This document shows positions 7,310-12,715 of a stretch of 12,715 nt of DNA, in pieces. Each line of letters opens with the position of its first letter. Position 1 is the first letter of the stretch. The notes beneath the pieces were generated by a model. The model was not told where the DNA came from. It saw only the letters and a program-made list of their open reading frames with translations, and did no database searches. Source of the stretch: Muribaculaceae bacterium (lineage in GTDB: Bacteria; Bacteroidota; Bacteroidia; Bacteroidales; Muribaculaceae); the NCBI GenBank assembly GCA_022511505.1, contig JAFLTK010000261.1, forward strand, positions 1 through 12,715, read 5' to 3'. Position numbers and translations under genes: made by a program.

Positions 7310-10066
7310 TTATTTGACGATGACTTTGGATGAGATTCCGTCGGCGCTGACGATGTAGATACCCGGCTCAACGGCGACGGTTGCATCGGCGGTGACACTC
7401 TTGACGCGGGTTCCGGCGAGGGTGAAGATGTGGGCAACGTCGTTGAGACCCGAGATGGTGATTACTCCGACGGTGCCGGTGACTTTGACGCTCGGGGTGA
7501 GGTCGGTGGTGATGTCGTCGACGCCGGCGGTGTCGAGGGTGCCGAGCACGATGTAGTTGTTGGCGGGGACGGTGACGGTGACGTTGTTGCCGTTGAAACG
7601 GACGTCGGCCGAGTTCCCGACACCGGCGCTACTGCTCAGGATGGCATAGTTGGAGGCGGAAAGCGAGGAGACGGTGCGGGAGAGGGTGCGGGGCGAGTCG
7701 TGATAGGGGTTGACCACGAGCAGAATCTCGCGACCTCCCTTGGCAACGTGGATGAAGCGACCCGAGGCCCAGTCGGCGGCGGTCGTCAGGAGGTTGACCG
7801 AAGCGTCGTCGTCAAACAAGTCGGGGTTGGCGCGGCGAATCCAAATCAGGTCCTGATAGCACTGTTTCAAGGCACCGCGATGGGTGTTGTCAAGATGGCT
7901 CCAGACGACGCGTTTGGGGTTGGTATTGTTGTCGTTACCATTCTTGTTGTTTTGGTCGTCACCGAGTTCGCCAAACTGCCAAATCAAATGACTACCGGGG
8001 GTCAGAAGCATCATCGCGGCGAGGGAGGCGAGGCGGGGCATGCGTTCACCGAGGGTGTATCGCAGGGCGTTGGGGGCCGACGTGCTGCTGTTCTGGAAAT
8101 AGGCGAGGCGCTGCTCGTCGTGACTCTCGGCGTAGGAGACGGTCGAGCCGACGGGGCGCTTGCTCTCGGCGGCATAGAAATCGCGCAGGTTGGAGGCGTT
8201 GCCGATGGCCCACTGACATGAGTTCCCGTTGACGTTATACCACTGTAACTGGCCGTCGGCGGCGAGTTCGGTTTCCTCCTGAGGGGTCATGAATCCCTCG
8301 TTGATGTGGATTGCGCGGGGATTGTTGGCGGTGATGTAGGAGTGGAGGCGTTTAAGGTTGGCGACACGCGAGGGGTTGTAGGCTTCGGTTCCTTTGGCGT
8401 AGGAGTCGCTGTCACCGAGACCTTTGACGAGGTCAAAGCGGAAACCGTCGACGCGATACTCCTGCATCCAGTGGTCGATGACTTCTTTCCAGTAGAGTTG
8501 AACGGGCGCATACTCCTGGCGCCAGTCGTTGAACACGCTGTAGTCGTGGGGTGCAGTCGGATTGAAGAAGGGGTTTGACCCGGCGGGATACATGCGATAC
8601 CAGGGGGCGTGACCGTCGGCATGGTTGAGGGCGATGTCGAGGATGACGGCGATGCCGTGGAGGTGGCACTCGTCGATAAACTCCTTGTAGTCGGCGGGCG
8701 ACCCGTAGGCTTTATCGGGGGCCATATAGAAATTGGGATTGTAGCCCCACGAGTTGTTACCCGAAAATTCCATAATCGGCATTAACTCGACGGCGTTGAC
8801 CCCGAGGGCGTGTAGGTAGGGTATTTTGTCGATTGCATCGCGCAGCGTTCCCTCGGCGTTGGCTTGACCCTCGGTGCCGGTGAAGTCGCGCAGGAGTAAC
8901 TCATAGATAATCAGGTCGTCATGGTCGGGTATCTCAAAGTTATCGACTCTCCATGAATAGGCACCCATGTCGCTGCGATAGACGGCGAGGTGGGTGTCGT
9001 TGAATTTATCCAGAGGATATTGGGGCATGTCGGGCCAGACTGTCGGGTCGAGCCGGCGGTCGTTCTCCGGGTCGAGGACAAGGGAGGCACACGGGTCGGC
9101 AACCTTCGTTTGACCGTCGACAAGATAATAATAGGGGTAATCAACACCCTTAGACAAACCCTTTACGGTTGTCCAGAAATAGCGGATACCTTGATGGTCG
9201 TGGTAATACATCGCGTTGGCCGACAGGACTTTATAATCGTCCCACGACGGCACGAGGATGACCGAATTTTTACCCGGGGCGGCGATGCAGAATGTTACCG
9301 ACCCGTCGGCCGCAGTCACGGCGCCCATGCGGGGAGTGCCCCCGGGGTAGGTGCGGGCGGTCGCGGCTCCTATTGCGGCGATGTCGAGGGTTTTGGTCAT
9401 GGTCTGACCGGCTCCATCGGTGGCGCGGGCGGTGACGGTGTAGTCGCCGGCCTTGGTGAAGTCAACGGAGTGGGTTAGCGAGGTCCCTGACCCCTTAGCG
9501 GCGACAGTTCCGTTGACACTTATCTCGATTGTGGCTGATGAAGTGGTTGAAGCAGTGAATGTTACGGTCGATGGGATTTGGACAAGGGTTGTTGAGGGGG
9601 TGGAGGTTAATTGGAGGGCAAACCCCGGGGCGGCGACGTCGACAAAGATGTCTTTACCGCCGGTTTCCTTGCCCTCGCGGCTACAATCTGCAGAGCGGAA
9701 CACAAACGCGAGCTTTAACACCGTCTCGGCGGGGTTGGTGATACCGTAGTATTGGTTGATGTCAGGAATAGTCAGCGTATAGACGTCGGTATCAACACGT
9801 TTCAACTTATATTTCGCACTGTTGTCGCCCCAGGATGGCGCATAATGCCATTGTCCTCCCGAGAGCGAAGTGATGACCCCGGTGTGGGCATAGACGTCAC
9901 CGGTGTAACCTTTTAGACCGGCGGTACCGCGGTCGGCGTGGAAAGTGATGGTGATGTCGCGGCTCGACTGCTGGAGCGGTTGAGGCGTGACGGTGACCAC
10001 TTGGGCCACGGCGCTGACTGCGCCAACGATAATGGCGACAAGCATCAGCATCAAAATTCTTTTCAT
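7310..10066 (-). CDS. Secreted multidomain GH13 alpha-amylase/pullulanase-type enzyme
   Basis: A 918-residue exported glycoside hydrolase with a signal peptide ending near residue 21 (AVAQ). Residues about 25-145 look like a starch-binding beta module (DVYAHTGVITS, HYAPSWGDNS), and about 150-232 is Ig-like. Residues about 240-345 resemble a CBM48/isoamylase N-domain (PRMGAV..FCIAAPGKNSV..LVPSWDDYK). The GH13 barrel (about 380-745) holds every hallmark: DIALNH (477-482), GFRFD with nucleophile D545, INEG with acid/base E590, and SHDE with D650. A C-terminal beta domain follows, and the last 50 or so residues end in PGIYIVSADGISSKVIVK, like a type A C-terminal sorting domain. It should hydrolyse alpha-1,4 or alpha-1,6 glucan bonds outside the cytoplasm. 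It heads the glycan block, 91 bp after the TolC gene; I see no exact TAnnTTTG in that gap. The specificity (amylase, pullulanase or neopullulanase) is not resolved. Confidence 0.93.
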   Translation of the reverse strand: MKRILMLMLVAIIVGAVSAVAQVVTVTPQPLQQSSRDITITFHADRGTAGLKGYTGDVYAHTGVITSLSGGQWHYAPSWGDNSAKYKLKRVDTDVYTLTIPDINQYYGITNPAETVLKLAFVFRSADCSREGKETGGKDIFVDVAAPGFALQLTSTPSTTLVQIPSTVTFTASTTSSATIEISVNGTVAAKGSGTSLTHSVDFTKAGDYTVTARATDGAGQTMTKTLDIAAIGAATARTYPGGTPRMGAVTAADGSVTFCIAAPGKNSVILVPSWDDYKVLSANAMYYHDHQGIRYFWTTVKGLSKGVDYPYYYLVDGQTKVADPCASLVLDPENDRRLDPTVWPDMPQYPLDKFNDTHLAVYRSDMGAYSWRVDNFEIPDHDDLIIYELLLRDFTGTEGQANAEGTLRDAIDKIPYLHALGVNAVELMPIMEFSGNNSWGYNPNFYMAPDKAYGSPADYKEFIDECHLHGIAVILDIALNHADGHAPWYRMYPAGSNPFFNPTAPHDYSVFNDWRQEYAPVQLYWKEVIDHWMQEYRVDGFRFDLVKGLGDSDSYAKGTEAYNPSRVANLKRLHSYITANNPRAIHINEGFMTPQEETELAADGQLQWYNVNGNSCQWAIGNASNLRDFYAAESKRPVGSTVSYAESHDEQRLAYFQNSSTSAPNALRYTLGERMPRLASLAAMMLLTPGSHLIWQFGELGDDQNNKNGNDNNTNPKRVVWSHLDNTHRGALKQCYQDLIWIRRANPDLFDDDASVNLLTTAADWASGRFIHVAKGGREILLVVNPYHDSPRTLSRTVSSLSASNYAILSSSAGVGNSADVRFNGNNVTVTVPANNYIVLGTLDTAGVDDITTDLTPSVKVTGTVGVITISGLNDVAHIFTLAGTRVKSVTADATVAVEPGIYIVSADGISSKVIVK

Positions 10067-10157
10067 TTAGCGTTCAGATAATTGGTTATGTATGATATAA
10101 ATCTCTCTATTAATTCTAACTGAAAACTCCCCCGTTTATTGTGTCGAAATTAAGGTT
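10067..10157 (-). promoter_or_regulatory. AT-rich leader of the glycan block; weak promoter candidate
   Basis: This 91 bp gap between the TolC stop and the GH13 start is AT-rich next to its neighbours, so a promoter is plausible. The best candidate is TAATTTCG on the minus strand (10152-10145), one mismatch from TAnnTTTG, about 80 bp upstream of the ATG. No clear -33 box, operator or terminator hairpin is visible, so read-through from the TolC gene cannot be excluded. Confidence 0.2.
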
Positions 10158-11333
10158 TTAGTTGTAGCGACAGAGGCGGGCCATGGCGAGGTTGTATTGA
10201 TAGAGGAGGTCGAGGTAGGTTTGGTTGGCGTTGAGGATGTAGGTCAGTTCGGTCAGGAACTCGAGACGCGAGATTTGACCGCCATTGAGCGCTTTTTGAA
10301 GCAGGGCGACGTTGTTTTGTGTGTCAAAGACTGGCGCAAGGTCGTTTATGCTCTCTTTGAGGCGACGGGCGCGTTGGCATGTCGACACAATCTCGGCTTC
10401 GAGGCTTGAGCGGAGGGCGACGACGGCTGTCGAGGCGGCAAATGTCTCGCTGACGGCGGCCGCTTTCTTGCCGCGCGCAGAGAATAGCGGCAGAGTGATG
10501 GCGGCGCTGAGGCCGTTGAAATGGGTCTGCTCCTCGTAGGCGTGGACATAGCCGAGCGAGAAACCGGGCAGGGCCTCGCGGGCGGCTACCGAGGTGGCGC
10601 GGCGGGTGGCTTCGAGTGTCGACTCGAGCGACTTGACGCGGTTGTCGTTGTTGATGGCGGTCACATAGTCGGCAGGGGCAAGGAGGGTGTAGACGGGATA
10701 GACCGGGTCGAGCGTCGAAATGATTGAGGCGACATCCTCGGTAGGCGCGATGGCGCGCAGGGTAGCAACGGCCTCTCCGCGCGTGTCCTCCCATTGCAGA
10801 ATCTGCAACTTCAACCGGGCGTGTTCAATCTTCATCTTGTTGATATCCAGAACGGTCAGTTCGCTGTCACCTGTCGAGGCGACATCCTTCATCAACGCGT
10901 TGAGATAGTCATCGACCTCGGCGAGCACCTCGATATTGCGGCAGGCGTTGACATAGTCGGTCAGCGCGAGGCGGGCGTTCAGTTGTTCTTGGGCAAAGGT
11001 GGCGGCGGCCTCGTAGCGAGCGGCGCGGGTGCGTTCGGCGGCCTCGCGGCGTCGGGCAGAGTAAACTCCGGGCCAGTCAAAACTTTGGCTGACACCGATG
11101 TTCCACTTGTTGTCGACATTCTCTTTTCCCCACAGATATTCGCCCTCAATCTGGGTGTCGCCGAGATTGCCGGCGGTGGCCTCGGAGCGAGCCGTAGCCT
11201 CGGCACGGGCGTTGGCCTCGGTCACGGCGACCGACTGACCCGCAATTTTGTTGACAACCTCGTCGAACGTTACTGCACTTGCCCCTGATGCAAGGCCAAG
11301 CATAGTCAAAAATGCAAATATCTGATTTTTCAT
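10158..11333 (-). CDS. TolC-family outer-membrane efflux protein
   Basis: A 391-residue exported protein with a signal peptide cleaved near ASGASA/VTF and no lipobox. It shows the long, Ala-rich, charged helices of the outer membrane efflux protein family, in two repeats: about residues 25-215 and 225-391. Each repeat has a short beta-hairpin segment typical of the family, namely NIGVSQSFDWPGVYSARR near 78-95 and SAAITLPLFSARGKK near 276-290. Trimers of this family form a barrel and periplasmic tunnel used by RND or ABC pumps and type I secretion. It is shorter than E. coli TolC (about 490 residues) and has no membrane-fusion protein or pump gene beside it here. A TAnnTTTG box lies 55-62 bp upstream, sharing the gap with the divergent ROK gene. 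The family call is firm; the substrate is unknown. Confidence 0.9.
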   Translation of the reverse strand: MKNQIFAFLTMLGLASGASAVTFDEVVNKIAGQSVAVTEANARAEATARSEATAGNLGDTQIEGEYLWGKENVDNKWNIGVSQSFDWPGVYSARRREAAERTRAARYEAAATFAQEQLNARLALTDYVNACRNIEVLAEVDDYLNALMKDVASTGDSELTVLDINKMKIEHARLKLQILQWEDTRGEAVATLRAIAPTEDVASIISTLDPVYPVYTLLAPADYVTAINNDNRVKSLESTLEATRRATSVAAREALPGFSLGYVHAYEEQTHFNGLSAAITLPLFSARGKKAAAVSETFAASTAVVALRSSLEAEIVSTCQRARRLKESINDLAPVFDTQNNVALLQKALNGGQISRLEFLTELTYILNANQTYLDLLYQYNLAMARLCRYN

Positions 11334-11387
11334 ATCTTACTATTAAAATAACCTAAATAACCTTTCCTATTTCTAAATGAATAGGCA

Positions 11388-11395
11388 CAAATTTA
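11388..11395 (-). promoter_or_regulatory. Bacteroidetes-type -7 box for the TolC-family gene
   Basis: The minus strand reads TAAATTTG from 11395 to 11388, an exact TAnnTTTG match, giving a leader of about 48 nt before the ATG at 11333. A TTTG lies upstream at 11413-11410 but only 14 bp away, closer than the usual 19-21 bp. The surrounding DNA is strongly AT-rich compared with the coding regions. Confidence 0.55.
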
Positions 11396-11439
11396 CTAAC
11401 TTTTTTAAACAAAATCCCCCCATCTTATTGTTTTTTTAC

Positions 11440-11447
11440 TATATTTG
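11440..11447 (+). promoter_or_regulatory. Bacteroidetes-type -7 box for the ROK kinase gene
   Basis: TATATTTG at 11440-11447 matches TAnnTTTG exactly and sits 69 bp before the ATG, giving a leader of about 63 nt. No TTTG is present at the expected -33 position, which falls on the C-run at 11416-11421. Together with the opposite box at 11388-11395 it forms a divergent promoter pair. Confidence 0.6.
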
Positions 11448-11516
11448 TGTTCTCAAACTATCGACAAGAGATTATTCACCAAAATACCACCAAAAACACT
11501 TTAGTCCCCTTGAACT

Positions 11517-12482
11517 ATGAGCAAACCCTACGTAATTGGAATTGACATAGGCGGAACCAACACCGTCTTTGGCATCGTTGACGCTCGCGGCGTTGTCCTT
11601 GCAAGTTCTTCAATCAAGACCGCAAAACACAGTAACATAAACGATTATATCGACGAACTCCACGGCGAGTTGACCCGCATGATGGAGGTCAACGACGTTG
11701 TTGGCAAAATCAACGGCATCGGCATCGGCGCACCCAACGCAAACTATTTCACCGGCATCATCGAGGATGGCGTGAACCTCCCGTGGCCCACCCCCATACC
11801 TCTGGCTCAAATGATGACCGACAAATTTGGCATCCCGACGCGCATCACCAACGACGCTAACGCGGCGGCTATCGGCGAGATGACCTACGGCGCGGCGCGC
11901 GGTATGAAAGACTTTATCATGATTACACTCGGCACGGGCGTTGGCAGCGGTATCGTCATCAACGGTCAGGTTGTTTATGGTCATGATGGTTTTGCAGGTG
12001 AGCTTGGTCATGTGATTATGAAGCGCAACAACGGGCGACTGTGTGGTTGCGGTCGCACGGGCTGTCTCGAGACCTACTGCTCGGCAACGGGCGTTGCTCG
12101 AACCGCTCGCGAGTTCCTCGAAATCCGCACCGAGCCTTCCCTGCTGCGCGACCTCCCTATCGAGTCAATCACCTCCAAGGATGTCTATGACGCAGCGGTT
12201 GCGGGCGACAAGATGGCTAAGGAAATCTTTGAATACACGGCTAATATTCTGGGCGAGGCTTTGGCTGACTTCACCGTCTTCTCGTCACCGTCTGCATTCA
12301 TCCTCTTTGGCGGTCTGGCAAAATCGGGCGACCTGCTGATGAAACCTCTCAAGGAGTCGATGGAGCGCAACATGCTGAAAATCTTCAAAGGCAAGGTCAA
12401 AATCCTTCCCTCTGAACTTAAGGAGGCTGACGCGGCGGTTCTGGGCGCATCGGCTCTGGGCTGGGAAGTCAAACCTCTCTAA
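11517..12482 (+). CDS. ROK-family sugar kinase, probable glucokinase
   Basis: A cytoplasmic kinase of 321 residues, the usual length for ROK sugar kinases. It begins with the ATP phosphate loop GIDIGGTNT (8-16). TNDANAAAIGE (111-121) carries the catalytic base D113. LGTGVGSGIVINGQVVYGHDG (138-158) is followed by GELGH (161-165) with sugar-binding E162 and zinc ligand H165. The CGCGRTGCLE motif (176-185) supplies C176, C178 and C183 for zinc plus E185. There is no N-terminal helix-turn-helix, so it is a kinase rather than a NagC/XylR-type repressor. It likely phosphorylates glucose to glucose-6-phosphate; N-acetylglucosamine, N-acetylmannosamine or allose are alternatives. It is the only plus-strand gene in the window, divergent from the TolC gene and monocistronic as judged by the terminator behind it. 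It would fit as the intracellular end of the nearby alpha-glucan breakdown. Confidence 0.92.
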   Translation: MSKPYVIGIDIGGTNTVFGIVDARGVVLASSSIKTAKHSNINDYIDELHGELTRMMEVNDVVGKINGIGIGAPNANYFTGIIEDGVNLPWPTPIPLAQMMTDKFGIPTRITNDANAAAIGEMTYGAARGMKDFIMITLGTGVGSGIVINGQVVYGHDGFAGELGHVIMKRNNGRLCGCGRTGCLETYCSATGVARTAREFLEIRTEPSLLRDLPIESITSKDVYDAAVAGDKMAKEIFEYTANILGEALADFTVFSSPSAFILFGGLAKSGDLLMKPLKESMERNMLKIFKGKVKILPSELKEADAAVLGASALGWEVKPL

Positions 12483-12510
12483 CCTAACACATTCTTCATA
12501 ACTTCAATCG

Positions 12511-12550
12511 AGGGTGGCACGTCTTAACCGACGAGCCACCCTACCTTTTT
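12511..12550 (+). terminator. Rho-independent terminator of the ROK kinase gene
   Basis: A perfect 8 bp stem AGGGTGGC / GCCACCCT (12511-12518 with 12535-12542) is extended, after one A-A mismatch, by CGTC/GACG around the loop TTAACC. TTTTT follows at 12546-12550. It begins 28 bp after the stop codon. There is no matching T-run on the other strand, so it should act on plus-strand transcripts only. Confidence 0.85.
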
Positions 12551-12559
12551 ATATTAGAT

Positions 12560-12670
12560 GGGAGAGGTGGGAGAGTTGGGAGAGGCGGGAGAGGTGGGAG
12601 AGTTGGGAGAGGTGGGAGAGGGCGGGAGAGGGCGGGAGAGGGCGGGAGGGGTGGGAGAGGTGATGGGAGG
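12560..12670 (+). repeat. G-rich minisatellite, GGGAGAGGT-type units
   Basis: About twelve head-to-tail units begin with GGGAG. Six 9 bp units come first (GGGAGAGGT, GGGAGAGTT, GGGAGAGGC, GGGAGAGGT, GGGAGAGTT, GGGAGAGGT). Three identical 10 bp units follow (GGGAGAGGGC at 12614-12643), then degenerate copies to about 12670. Every unit has a GGG run on the plus strand, so the tract is strongly purine-biased and could form G-quadruplex structures. It lies just after the terminator and outside any recognised gene. The remaining DNA to the window end stays G-rich without clear units. Confidence 0.9.
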
Positions 12671-12715
12671 TTTTGAGGGGGGGAGATGAAGGTTTCGTTG
12701 AGTGGGGAGATACTA

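Noticed and set aside
11416..11437. C6 and T7 runs in the divergent promoter region as a phase-variable switch
   Set aside because: The tracts are too short for convincing slipped-strand variation and the region is simply AT-rich; no evidence of variability can be seen in one sequence.
11517..12482. ROK protein as a NagC/XylR-type transcriptional repressor
   Set aside because: It starts directly with the phosphate loop GIDIGGTNT and has no N-terminal helix-turn-helix domain.
12560..12670. Repeat tract as a CRISPR array
   Set aside because: The units are directly adjacent with no spacers and are only 9-10 bp long, so this is a minisatellite.

Overview
The window looks like chromosomal DNA from a gut-type member of the order Bacteroidales, possibly Muribaculaceae. 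This is inferred from three things. There are exact matches to the Bacteroidetes -7 promoter motif TAnnTTTG. Several proteins are lipoproteins or carry Bacteroidetes-style secretion features (a SPOR lipoprotein, a lipoprotein glycosidase, a sorting-domain-like tail on an amylase). Gene starts lack Shine-Dalgarno sequences. The DNA is visibly GC-rich, so many long spurious frames lie opposite the real genes. I see no rRNA, tRNA, CRISPR array, transposase, phage gene or integrase, and no stretch over 300 bases without a gene.

All genes but one lie on the minus strand, so that strand is read from high to low coordinates. The right part holds a divergent pair, a minus-strand TolC-family outer-membrane channel protein (10158-11333) and a plus-strand ROK sugar kinase (11517-12482). 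They are separated by 183 bp carrying two outward-facing TAnnTTTG boxes. The kinase is followed by a good intrinsic terminator and then a G-rich minisatellite of 9-10 bp units that runs close to the window end.

The middle is a glycan-degradation block: a secreted multidomain GH13 alpha-amylase/pullulanase-type enzyme (7310-10066), a 906-residue lipoprotein with a six-hairpin glycosidase fold and a C-terminal carbohydrate-binding-like module (4547-7267), and a small MJ0936/YfcE-type metallophosphoesterase joined to it by an ATGA overlap (4041-4550). A SPOR-domain lipoprotein follows (3438-3953). With the ROK kinase, a plausible glucokinase, this suggests alpha-glucan breakdown to glucose and phosphorylation, although no SusC/SusD pair or regulator is present here.

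The left part is a tightly overlapping cell-envelope operon with its own promoter: an L,D-transpeptidase (2307-3311), a GT4 glycosyltransferase resembling diacylglycerol glucosyltransferases (1136-2314), an LPG-synthase-TM/UPF0104 flippase-like membrane protein (106-1155), and the N-terminus of an NfeD-like membrane protease (1-109, cut by the window edge). All three junctions overlap, which implies translational coupling. The most interesting hypothesis is that this operon couples peptidoglycan remodelling to the making and moving of a glycolipid.
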